Assembly: GCA_963575745.1 (NCBI GenBank)
Contig: CAUYUJ010019949.1
Coordinates: 372,001-436,000 of the forward strand
Length of the DNA stretch: 64,000 nucleotides
Reading direction: 5' to 3'
Source of the DNA: Prorocentrum cordatum
Taxonomy: Eukaryota; Sar; Dinophyceae; Prorocentrales; Prorocentraceae
Part shown: positions 21,121-31,753 of the stretch, piece after piece
Numbering within the stretch: position 1 is the stretch's first letter
Layout: every line of letters begins with the position of its first letter
Program-made: the position numbers and the translations under genes
The notes under the pieces: model-generated
The model's input: only the letters and a program-made list of their open reading frames with translations
Database searches by the model: none
Told to the model about the DNA's origin: nothing

Positions 21121-22150
21121 CGCGGCCCACGAAGAGGCCGACGGCCAGGTCGAGTGCCGCCCTGCGGGCGCTGCCTGACGCTCGCGGGTGAAGGCGCGCG
21201 CGGCGCCCGACCATGGGCCTTTGCGGGCTCCCTTTTTTGAACCCGGCCTCTTCTCCCCCCCTCCTCTGTGGTATTCATTGGTACCTGGCCCTCCTTCTTC
21301 TCCTCGAGGTCGGGTTCCCGGGGCCGCCGCTTGAGTGCCCGCACGGCCCTCGAGGGCTGCTGTGGCGCGCTCCGCGCTCTGGGCGCACGTGAGTCGTTGC
21401 TCGGAGCGACAAGCGCAGAAACGCAGGAGGAGGAAGGTGGGCGGGAGGAGGAGGATAAGAAGGAGGAGCAGGACGGGGGGAGGGAGGAAGAAGAGGAGCG
21501 GGGATGAAGAGGAGGAGGAGGAAAAGGAGGAAGAGGAAAAACACATACAAACCCAAGATGCATCAACGATGCTGCATTACACACTCTCGTCGCAAGTCCC
21601 TTCCTAATGAGTGCCTACAAGCCCTCCAGTCGATGACAGGAAGATCACCATCGCAAAACGGGCACCGTATAGGCCCGCCGTTCAGGGGAGAGCGTAGTTT
21701 GAAAAAGGGCCGCCCACATCCGTATTGCAAGTTCGGGGAAGTCTTTAGCGTCAGCCCCGTGTTGAATAATGTACTGCCTTCCGCCCGTGCATATTGTACA
21801 CATGTTCAAAACGGAAACGTATCAAACGATAGCCTGTGATTAAGAGGATGTGCCCTCCATATTCGTAATTCATATAATCGTTTAAGACGTATGTACGCAG
21901 CGTTATGACAAGAGTCCGATTTTGAAAAAGAGAGCCATTCGCAGTTGCAGCTGCTGCATTAGTTTAAGACGAATGTGCTCGGCAGCGTGGGCAAGATAAC
22001 CGGTCAACAATCACAGCTGCAGCAATATGTTAAGACGGGTCTGTGCAGGGCAAAGGCGATGGCCATTTTTTTCCAAACTGACCCAACCTTCTATCCTCGT
22101 AACTGTTGCAAGCTTCGAGGGCGAATGTGGGAGGCGTTAAGACGAGAGCT
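21120..22150. other. Unassigned; purine tract and degenerate TTAAGACG repeats
   Basis: A purine tract fills 21425-21540. From 21840 a lower-GC stretch carries irregular GTTTAAGACGnnTGTGC units near 21840, 21882, 21963, 22028 and 22136. No gene recognised. Confidence 0.4.
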
Positions 22151-22319
22151 CCATGTTGAACGCAATCACGCCTTCGTCCTTGAAACTAGAAATTGGGACT
22201 GTCATTCTACGGGATTGCACATGGTGGCAAGGTGTAAGGCGGAATGCCAGGCCAGCCCTACTTACACGTTTGGTGGCACGACAAGGGGTGGAGCAATCTA
22301 TAGCGCAGTGGGACAGGGC

Positions 22320-22490
22320 AGGAGGATGGAGGAAGAGAAGCAGGAGGATGCCGAGGGAGGAGCAGCCATCAGAGGAATAAGGATACGTCGAACGATCGGA
22401 AGGTGGAGGAGGAGGGGTGAAGGGAGGAAGGGATGGAGGGACGGACGGAGGGAGGGACGGAGGGAGGGAGGAAGAAGAGGAACCGCAGGG
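22320..22490. repeat. Purine tract with GGGA/GGAC repeats
   Basis: GAGGAGG and GGACGGAGGGAGGGACGGAG words; G-quadruplex-prone on plus. Confidence 0.8.
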
Positions 22491-23515
22491 TAAATTTTGG
22501 AATATGCCTTTCCAGTGATCGGGTGTCTCGAGCTTTTTATATGCTCGGCCCTGGGAAGTCCAGGCTCTTTCTCCAAGGCCAGCTTTGCGTTCCGAGTTGT
22601 TTATGGCGTCCACAGGGGTCGTCCTAAACGTTGTGTTGGCGATTTCGTGGGCCGTTTTGGTAACGGCAACAACACGAAAACAAAAAACCTTGCTTAGGTC
22701 GATCTTTCCTGGGGCCCAGTGAGGGCCCCCAGAGACCGAACACATCATGCTTCTGTGATACGCTGGAGAGGTCTTGGAGGACCGATGGTTCTCGGGCCAC
22801 GACCCCGGCCTCCCGCGGTCATTTGGGCGAAGCAGGCCCTCTATCAACAGGTCTCACCTAAATCTCTAGTCAGCTCTTTACAGCCGTGGCATTTCATAAT
22901 ATTCATCGAGAACTCAGTCTAGATCTGTAGACGGTTTGCTCCACTTGAGCAAACGAACCACTTGGGACATATGATCAGGAGGTTTGAACCACTATGGATG
23001 GGGAGGCTCCTTGCAGCTGCTGCTTGAAGGCATCCCGAGGCGTGGGAACCGACACGAGCGTCCGAATAGCGGCGTCATCCCAAGATGCTCTCACGCGTTC
23101 GTCGCCCCCCTCATGGGCGACACGCGCGCGCCGAGGAGTCTTGCGGTATGAGCTCCGTGGCGAGCGCTTTCTGGCCGGACCGCTCGGGGAGCGACGCGCT
23201 TCAAGTCTAGGTTTGCCTTATATGTTAGGGCAGAACGCACGCCTCCGAGGAGGACGCACAGAACTAGTATGTCCTTGTGCGGTCCAGAACCTGGAGACAT
23301 CGAGAGGTACTGATACCGCTCCTCCCCAGACCACCCCCAGGGTGCGTTCTGACCAGCATTCCGAGGCGAAGCCAGCGGTGGCGGCAAGGGCCTCCTGGGA
23401 GGGCGAAGAAGGGGAAAAGACGGACGAGGGGTAGCGGCGTGGGTACTCTGGATGGGGCAATCATCGCCCCCCCCTTGGATTCCCTGGGGGTGTTGGGCAC
23501 GTGCTGTCAGAACGG
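22491..23515. other. No recognisable gene
   Basis: A plus frame of 146 codons (22994-23434) starts with ATG but has no recognisable domain, and minus frames are equally open. Nothing else is supported. Confidence 0.35.
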
Positions 23516-23519
23516 GTGG

Positions 23520-23990
23520 AGTGGGGAGAAGGAGGAGGAGGAGGAGGAGAAGAAGGAGGAGGAGGTGGAGGAGGGAGGGGGGATGGGCAAGCTCCGTCGG
23601 AAGGTTAGTCGCCCACCTCTCGACTAATATCCCCCCACCCTCGACGAATACCCCAAGCGGAAACGGGCATAGGAACGCCAGGACGAGTTTCTGAGCGCCT
23701 CCTCCTCCTCCTTCTCATCCTCCTCCTCCTTCTCATCCTCATCCTCCTCCCAGACGAAGCTTCCGGCCCTCTGACGCCCTGAGCGGCCCCCAGGTGCATG
23801 CGTGGTTCCTCGGCGTGCAGCACCTGGTTTCGGTGCGCCGGGGGCCCTTCGGATCAGCGAGGGGTGGGAGGGAGAGAAGGAGGAGGGAGGAGGAGGAGGA
23901 GGAGCAGGAGGAGGAGGAGGTGGGAGGGAGGGAGGGAGGGAGGGAGGGAGGGCGAGAGGCAGGGAGGGAGTGAGGAGTAGTCGGGGAGCG
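23520..23990. repeat. Purine and pyrimidine tracts, (GGGA)n
   Basis: (GGA)n at 23527-23585, (TCC/TTC)n at 23698-23752 and GGAGGA/(GGGA)n at 23868-23970. The (GGGA)n run has many G3 groups and is strongly G-quadruplex-prone. Confidence 0.9.
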
Positions 23991-25220
23991 GCGTGATGTG
24001 GAGCCTGATGTCTTCTACGCCTTCGTCGCCGACGCATCGGCGATGCGGCGCGATCCACCCATCCCATGTGCTCGGAGAACGACCGGGTCGGACACTTTTC
24101 CCATCGTTGCGCCAGCGGACGCTCGGCGCGGTCGGAGCAGCAAGCCCAGGCAGCGGATGTGAGGTATGTGCGCTAAATGGGAAAGAGCAAGGAGGATGAC
24201 GGCCGCGGAGGAGGGCGGAGGGCGGAGACGCGCGCTCGGGGCCGGGTCGGGCACGCAAGGGGTCGGATCGGGTCATCGGCTGTTCTCGGCATGGTCGGCG
24301 GTTCTCGAGGTCTTCGGGCATTGTCGGCTGTTCTCGGCGGTCTTCCAGCCTCGGGATGGTTTCCAGCGGCTGCGCCTCGCCAAGAGCGTTCTGGGGAGCC
24401 CCTGTCGTCCCGAATAGCAACTCATGTGATACACGTTTCCAGATTTCTGGGTTTTCGTATCCTGCGCGGCCCCAGCGTTCGGTTCGGCAATTATACTACA
24501 GGAGGTCAATCGAGAAAACCAGCCGAAACCTTCGGAAAATCTTCAGCAGGAAACTCAACCTCCCGCAAATATCTATATAATATCGAAGCCAACACCTGCG
24601 GAAATCTCAAATTATAAAAAAACTCCAAAAATCTCTAAGCCAAAACCTGCGAACATATCAAACCCTTTAAACATCGGAACAACTGAAAACCAACACCTGC
24701 GAACATCTCAAATGTAAGCGGGAGTTTGCATTTAGAGTTGTTGCAAGTTTTGTCAAGGAGTTTTGTGCTGATTTCGCCAAGCGGTCAGAAAGTTGATTAG
24801 AGTTGTTGTCCGATTGTTTAGAGTTGTTTTTTCGAAACAAGTTGTTTCATAGTTTTTGTTACAGTGTTTGCTTCAAGAGTTTTTAGACGTTCAGACTTGT
24901 TCTTGTTGTAGCTTTTATAGTTGATTCACAGTTGTCTGGCGTTTAGAGCTTTTAGAGCTCTTGTGATAAAGAACAATTGTTGTGAGAGGTTGTTCGAGTT
25001 GTTTTACAGTTCCTGTTTTAAGTTTTTTTGGTGTGATATTTCCCCCAGTTTCGGCTCAGAGCTTGTTGTAGTGTTTTAGAGATTGAGATGTTCGCAGGTT
25101 TTGGTTTCGACAGTTTGTGAAGTCATTAGTCGAGTGATCGTTTCGCAGGTGTTGGCTTACATATGTTTTGAACTTCTTTTTGAGTTTGAGATTTCCGCAG
25201 GCTTTGGGCTATATTTTTGT

Positions 25221-25659
25221 TCCCTACCTAGGCTCTGCCTAGAAGGGTTCTTACTCTCTAGCTTAAAGGGGCCGGGCAGTGTAACCCGCCCCTGGCGGTT
25301 CCCCCAGTCCCCTGAGAGCCAAGCGAAAGCAACAGCAAAGGTAAAAGCAAACGCGCGGTTCCCCCAGTTGCGCTCCCTGGGTGCCAAGCAAAAGCAAAAG
25401 AGAAGGCAACAGTGGAGGCAAAAATGAAGGCAAAGCAAAAGCATAGCATAGCATCGCATAGCATAGCGCAGCATAGCATAGCGCAGCATAGCATAGCATA
25501 GCATAGCATAACCTAGCCTAGCCTAGCCCAGCATAGCATTGCGCAGCATAGCAGAGCAGAGCAGAGCAGAGCAGAGCAGAGCAGAGCATAGCATAGCATA
25601 GCGCAGCACAGCATCCACTATTGCTGCTTTCATAGAGGCTCCAAGTCCTAGGTAGGGTC
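25221..25659. mobile_element. Possible TIR element filled with AGCAT satellite
   Basis: CCCTACCTAGG (25221-25231) and its exact complement CCTAGGTAGGG (25649-25659) bracket 417 bp. The interior includes two GCGCGGTTCCCCCAGT-like repeats and a pentanucleotide (AGCAT)n array. No target duplication was found, so element status is tentative. Confidence 0.4.
25436..25612. repeat. (AGCAT)n pentanucleotide array
   Basis: About 175 bp of AGCAT with AGCGC, AGCCT and AGCAG variants. The minus strand reads as MLCYA repeats by translation of the pentamer; not a protein gene. Confidence 0.9.
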
Positions 25660-25715
25660 GCACTGGGATAATTAGTTTTTAAGAGTTTGAGATTTCCGTT
25701 GGTGTTGGCTTAGGG

Positions 25716-26869
25716 ATGTATTTAAAGTTTGTTTTGATTTTAAATTTCTTCACCCGATATGGCGGTGGACCGCCTGTAGTCGCTACTGCCGAACCTAACC
25801 CTAGCAACGAGCCGCTAGAAGCGCCTTGGAAATCATGAAATGTGACCTGAGCCGACCGCATCCCTACATCACCCCCTTCCATATGACCACTACGCCAGGC
25901 GACGGGGAGGATCCGGTCGGAAGAGGTGGGGGAGGGGACGGCCCTCGGAGGCCTGCGGTTGAGCCCCAAGGACCATCAGGAAGCGACGCGGGAAGGCGTG
26001 CCCGTCCCCGAAGGGGGGGGCTGCGAGCTCCAGGGGCCGCGCCCCGAAACATGCCAGCCGTCGGAGTTCCAGGTCTCCCCACCTCTTCGACTCCTCGGCT
26101 CGGGCGAGGAGCTGAATGTGATCGCACATGTTTCCAACAGTGCGAATGGATGGGCTCCCCACCACTCTGCTCACGGTGGGCGCGGCCTCGGATGCTGAGC
26201 GCCCTGAGCCCTAATGTTACCAAGTGTGCATGCGCATCCCGGCGTCAACGGGCCTCTTTCGCCCAAAGGTACCCAAGGTGCCAAAACCACCACCTACCCG
26301 TGCTTAGCAACCAGAAGCTGCGCACACTCTGCCAGTCTTTCCAAGGGGGTGAGCCGAGGGTGCACGCATGCAATTGGTCGCGGCCCCGTGGCTTGGCGCT
26401 TCGCTCGGCACATCGGCGCGAGGACAGCCAGCTGCCCCGTCTGCTATCATATCCTCCCTTGTCGCCCGCCTCGGGAGGAGGAGGAGGAGGGGGATCGGGT
26501 GGATGTCAACGGAGGGCAAGACTCAAGCGGGGGCGATCGAGCGATCGAGGGCTGCGCGACATCTTCCAGAAAAGGCTTCTAAACTGCCACTGCGGGTCAA
26601 ACGTGTGCTAGACTTTTCTCTGACCCCTGGGTATTCCAACCCCCTTGCCGTCCGCCCGAGAAGATGTCTTCGGTCGGTGCCCGCGGCGAGCACGTGAGTT
26701 CCGTCGAGATTTGAGGCTCAAGGTTCGAAGCTTTTGGGCGCAGACTCGTCTCAAATTTCTACACAGAAGGCGGTACAGGTCGGTCCAGAGCCTGATTCTG
26801 GACCCCCCGAGCCGAAGTGCGCATGAAGACCACGAATCGGGAAGACCGCAATGGGGACAGGAGGAATCA
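25716..26869. other. No recognisable gene
   Basis: GC-rich sequence with overlapping open frames on both strands. One plus frame of 261 codons (25826-26611) lacks any family motif and consistent codon bias. Confidence 0.35.
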
Positions 26870-27045
26870 GGACGGTGAAAAACCCGCAGGCACACATATC
26901 CGTCGGTTCCCACATATTGGAAGTGGAGGGGAAGGCGAACGTCCAGACTATACGGAACACGTGGGGAATCCTTGGATTTGTGTATATTCATTTGTGTGTC
27001 CCTATAGGCCCCTTCAGACATCTGTTGTGGGGCATCGTCCCCAAG
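26870..27045. repeat. Dispersed ~165-220-bp repeat, copy 1
   Basis: Shares with 27380-27605, 38955-39125 and 47335-47505 an order of elements: an ACACA(C/G)A-containing start, GGnTTCC-type middle, GGGAATCCTTGGATTTGTGT, TGTGTGTCC, then GGGCCCCTTCA and a GACATCTGTTGTGGGGCATC end. The ends are imperfectly inverted (AGGGACACACA on the complement against GGGAA.C.ACACACA), suggesting an eroded MITE. Confidence 0.5.
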
Positions 27046-27379
27046 TTATCCGTCCCCAGTTCCAGATCTCCATGGCGCATGCCCATCCATTCTCCATCGC
27101 ACATGCCAATATGTCCGCCCCCCCATCGCGCAAGCCCAAATCCCAAGTCCCCAAGTTATTAGCGTGTCCCTCGGTTCCTTCGAACAGTGGGGACGAAGAC
27201 CAGCAGCAGTTCCTGCCCATGTTGAGCAGGACTCGCAACTCGTGTCGCAGCGGGCGTTGCGTGCGCTCGAGGCGTCGCCTGCCCAACTTTACGGCTGATG
27301 TCTGACTTAGGCAGCATCTGTTTCAGTGGTTCAAGATGGGGTCCTGAAGGGTGGGGTCCTCAGAGTATAACCACCGACT

Positions 27380-27605
27380 GTTGTGGGGCATCGCCCCCGT
27401 GTTCCAGCAGGGAAAGAACACACAGACACAAACGATCGCCGATTCCTCCTGAAAAGAATCGGACTCCTGGAATTGGGAATAGGAAATCCTAAACCCAGAA
27501 AGGTTGTTCGAACACTGGGAATCCTGTGGTTTGTGTCTATCTATATGTGTGTCCTTGGGCCCCTGTTCCAACATCTGCTGGCGGGTACGGTCCCATGCTT
27601 TCCCC
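27380..27605. repeat. Dispersed ~165-220-bp repeat, copy 2
   Basis: The fullest copy. TGTTCCAGCAGGGAAAGAAC at about 27399 and the complement of CCCCTGTTCCAACATCTGC at about 27559 form the imperfect inverted ends. The interior reads GGGAATCCTGTGGTTTGTGT. Confidence 0.5.
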
Positions 27606-28790
27606 CCCAGCTTCGGACGTGCCAATCCGATTCGGTCTCAAGGTTGGAGGAAAGAAGCGACACCAGCACCAGCAGGGCCACCCCCTCCGAGGAGGTCAAC
27701 GATGCGTCTCCAAACTGAAGATTTGAAATGGCCTGAGAGGGATGCCAGTGTCGGTTTTCATTGCTCCAACAGGGGAGTGGGGTCTTTTGCGGAACGCTCC
27801 TTCTTTTCGCTTCGTTTCGTAACGCAGGGCGTTGCATCTATAGTCGGGGGAGTGGTATCGTTGTTCATCCTGCCTCACTCCGCTTTCGCCTCACGCTTGC
27901 CTTCAACTCCCCTGCTCCCTTCTCCTCCCTCCTGTTTTCTGTTGGGGCTAAGCGGCTGACAAACCGCGCTAGAGGCGGAGGAGGAGGAGGGGGAACAATA
28001 GGAAAGGCCGCCGCAATCGGCCTGGAGATGATTGCCGAGGAGAAGGGAGGATGACGAAAGGAGCAGGGAGAAGCGGAGGCTTCCAACATGAGGAAGCCCA
28101 CCTAAGCAGCGAACGTTGCAACGTCTTCAGCAACAAACGTCACAAGGCCCTGTTAAGGGGCTGGTCGGCGCTTGTGCGCATGCTAGAGCGAGGCCTGCGC
28201 GAGACGCCCTGACGTCTCGCGAAGTCTGCGACTGCTACGTTAACCCAGGGAATGGTAGCCACTGGCGCTCGGCAGGTGATGGAATACGAGGGGCGAGTAG
28301 GATCAGTAGCAGCCGCGAAGAGAGGAGAGGGGGATGCGACGGTGAGGAGGAGCAGGAGCAGGGAAGACGACGACTATGCATCGCATCGCCATGGGTGTAA
28401 ACGTTCATTGCATAGTCCGTGCGCGTCGATACCAACCGTTCACGGTATACGAGACACTATAAGCTAATCGCAAACAATAGGTGCGCGCAGAGTGCACGTC
28501 GCGGGAGACATGCAAGCAACACGTCATTCAGCACATAACGGCAGTAACAATGCGATAGCCAAGACATGAGCACACCAGAACCAGAAACCAACGCATAACA
28601 CCAATAACCGCAAGACAACCAACAGATGACCAACCAACAAATTTATAACCCCCATGTTACCAGACATGACCGCGCAGGGTTCGCCAGGCGCCGCGCCAAA
28701 TTAGATGCCTGGCGCGCTTACGCAAAGTGAAAGGACCTCCCGAACCAAAACGACGACGTCAGGGTCGCGATAATTTGCGAAGACGCCGCT
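27606..28790. other. No recognisable gene
   Basis: Short mixed open frames and one GA/GC-rich microsatellite (27975-27995). Lower-GC segment at 28420-28660. Nothing assignable. Confidence 0.35.
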
Positions 28791-29434
28791 CGAGATTTCA
28801 CACCGCTCCAATGTAACTGCGAGTCTTCGCGGCGCAGTCGCGCATTTCCCTGGGCCGGGTCAAGCCAAACGACGCATCAGATGTTCCAGGAAGGCGGAGT
28901 CGTGACAGTATTAAGATGTTATCTGCACGACCGCGCGACAGGTTTCTAAATGTATCCAAGGCGTTGCGAGCGTTCAGCCTCGCCCCTGTTTCCCCGTGCG
29001 CGTCAGGACTACCATGCTTTGCCAGTGCCCCGCCCCGTCGCCATTGTTGTTTCAGTCGAAGGGCATACCCTCTGCCGTTGCCACTCTGGCTCAAGGGATC
29101 GGCCGCGGGGCGTTTTTGGGGTCGCGCGGGGGCCGCGCGGGGCGCCCAGGGTCGCGCGCGGTCCGCGGGCGCGCCCTCTGCTTGGCGCCGCGCCCGCCGG
29201 AAGTGCGCAACGGCTGCGCGCGACGGGCGGTTTTCGGCGCCCTTGCTCCAGGCGCGTTCGGCCATGCCGGCGCGGGCGCCCGCTGGGCCGCTGCGACACT
29301 TCCTCGCAGCTCGAGGCGAGCCCGCGCGGGCCTGCGGGGATTTATGCGCCCTGTGCGATATCCGCGCGAATTTTGTTCGAATGGCGCATGGGCGTCAAGT
29401 GTCTCATCCGAGCGCCTTAACGCAAGGCGCGCGC
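28791..29434. other. GC-rich open region without recognised product
   Basis: A plus frame of 217 codons (28916-29569) is open, but opposite-strand and other-frame readings are equally long, as expected at this GC level. A CALCDIR segment at about 29350 is not enough for a domain call. Confidence 0.25.
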
Positions 29435-30235
29435 GGGGTTCCGGTAGATCGCGGGCTGCCTGGCGCAATCTCCGGCGCATCGCTCGCACAGCCTATCGCG
29501 CAGCAGACGATTTGGTCGATTGCGCGGTGCCTGGCAGAGCCCGCGGCCCTCCGTCTGGCGCAATGGTAGAACCAAGGATCGAGCAGACGATGCGGCAGAT
29601 TGCGGGGTGCCTGGGGCCACCTGCAGCGCGATCCACGTTTCAACCGAGGGCGCGGTGGGACCAAATGAAGTAGCAGATGATTGGGCAGTTTATTGAGCGT
29701 CTGGCGCTCCACAGGACAGTACCGATGGCCCAGTGGTGGAACAAACGAACCGGTAGATGGCGGCGTGCCCGTCGCAACCGATGCGCTTTTTATGGCTCGC
29801 CTTCTGGCGTATTTTTTCACACCGCAGCGACGCTCGAATGCGCAACAGGCAATGTCGCCGGTTTCGGTGTTTTGGGCGCATCCCACGGCTCAATTCACTT
29901 GGCGAAAAGGCTGGATCAATTTGCAACAGGCGTCGTGGTGGATTGCGTGGTGTCTGGCGGAAGTGATGGTATAATTTATAGCGCAATGGCACAACCAATG
30001 AAAGAAACACACGTTTTACTAGATCATTGGATGTTGCGCGCAGTCGACGGCGCAATGGTGCAATCGATGATAGAACACGCGGCTTGGTCTGTGACGCAAT
30101 TTGCGGCACAGCGCACGGCGCAAAGTACGACGCAGTGGTGCACCGGATACACAACCGACGATCATGTGAATTGCGGAAAGTTTGCCGCAATTTCCGGCGC
30201 AACATGTCGTGCAACAGTGCATCCAATGAAAATTC
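29435..30235. repeat. Degenerate ~70-90-bp repeats with GGCGCAATGGTnnAACCAA core
   Basis: The core GCGCAATGG(T/C)nnAACCAATGA recurs with decay near 29557, 29650, 29727, 29982, 30049 and 30130, usually followed by a GATTGCGnGGTGCCTGGCG-like half. A 280-codon plus frame (29677-30519) runs through it without recognisable domains. Probably an old tandem array. Confidence 0.45.
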
Positions 30236-30753
30236 TAGACGTTTCGCGTAACCCTACCAGCTTCCCTTCTGCTCCCCAAGCTGGATCCGACACCTCCGTC
30301 GCCCTGCCGGTCCTGGCGATCCGGACTCCCGTCCGTCGAGCGCCTGCATGCCAGCTGGCTTATTCATTGGTGTCGCCGCGCGGCTGTTTGCCTTCAGTCT
30401 GCTGTCGGCGAGCCTGTCCCGCGGGGCGCGCTGCTGGCCAGCCGCCGCTCACTCGTTCCGCCGCCACCCCTACGGGCTTCGTCGCACCTGAAGGCTTGAC
30501 CCCGCGCTGGGGCGCATAGCCTTTGCCCTGCTCAGCCCTCCGCGCACTGCCCCCCTGACTGGCGCGGGCGCTTGCGGATCGCTACCCCTCGCGGGGTTGC
30601 CCCTCGCCGCGGCCTCGGGGCACCGCGCTGCCAGTCAATTATCGCGATTTGGGCGTGCACCTCGGGCTGCTGCTGCCGCCGATGGCGACCCCCCCGTAAG
30701 CGCCGCGCGGCCCGCCCCGGCTGGTCTCACCTCCTGCCGTTTCCCGTTTTTGT

Positions 30754-31113
<360 letters not shown>

Positions 31114-31187
31114 CCCCCTTCTGGCGCAATTTAAGTTATCGCTCGTTAGTCGTAGTTTCGGACGGCGCGCGGCTGCGCCGCTTGCGC

Positions 31188-31240
31188 TCGCGATCAAAAA
31201 AGCAACCCCACCGGCCCATCCAGAAACGGTTCCCAGAGGA
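31188..31240. repeat. Dispersed motif CCCACCGGCCCATCCAGAAACG, copy 2
   Basis: GATCAAAAAAGCAACCCCAC then CGGCCCATCCAGAAACGG. See copies at 15205-15250 and 61345-61395. Confidence 0.5.
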
Positions 31241-31299
31241 ATTGCCTCGATCAGGGATGTGGGCAACGCGCAGAGGAAGGGCCCCCCAGTGAAGGCCTC

Positions 31300-31440
31300 G
31301 GAGATCTTCTCGGGGCCTCGTGGGGGTCTCTTGGGAGCCTCTTGGAGGCTTCTTGGGCGCCTCTTGGGGCCTCCTGGGCGCATCTTGGCGCCCTCTTGAA
31401 ACGCTCTCGGGAGCCTTGGGAGCGTTCTTGGCGCGTGTGA
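31300..31440. repeat. CTTGGGGCCTC-word satellite
   Basis: GGGAGCCTCTTGGAGGCTTC-like words. Same family as 9690-9965. Confidence 0.6.
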
Positions 31441-31753
31441 AGTCCGCTCTCTTCCCCATGATATCCCTTCTTCCGCAACTGTACTGGCTCAGGTATAGGC
31501 TAAACGATTGCGGTGCACCGCGCACTCCGCAGCACCCTGGAAAAGGAGTCCTACTCCTCGCCTCCACCAACGGATCCCGTATAGGAATGGCCCCTCGGCC
31601 ATCTCCCTATGCGCGCAGGTTACCAGTTTTTGCTGATCCGGTCTTTGCCGCTGCAATTCGCGCCATATTGGATTCCGCCGCTTGGCGGCGCAAGTCCGTT
31701 GCGCTGCCCGCAAGCGCGCGATCTCTACGACGGCGCGCTCTCGCGACGACACC

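Larger units (their letters stand above)
24580..25715. repeat. AT-rich island bounded by oppositely oriented copies of a 26-bp motif
   Basis: CCAACACCTGCGGAAATCTC-type motifs occur forward at about 24586, 24637 and 24685, and reversed (GAGTTTGAGATTTCCGCAGG) at about 25085, 25139, 25182 and 25683. Between the arms (24715-25080) is a T/G-rich segment full of TAGAGTTGTT and GTTTAGAGC words. The arrangement is a diffuse foldback of about 1.1 kb, strongly different in composition from its surroundings. No open frame of note. Confidence 0.65.
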
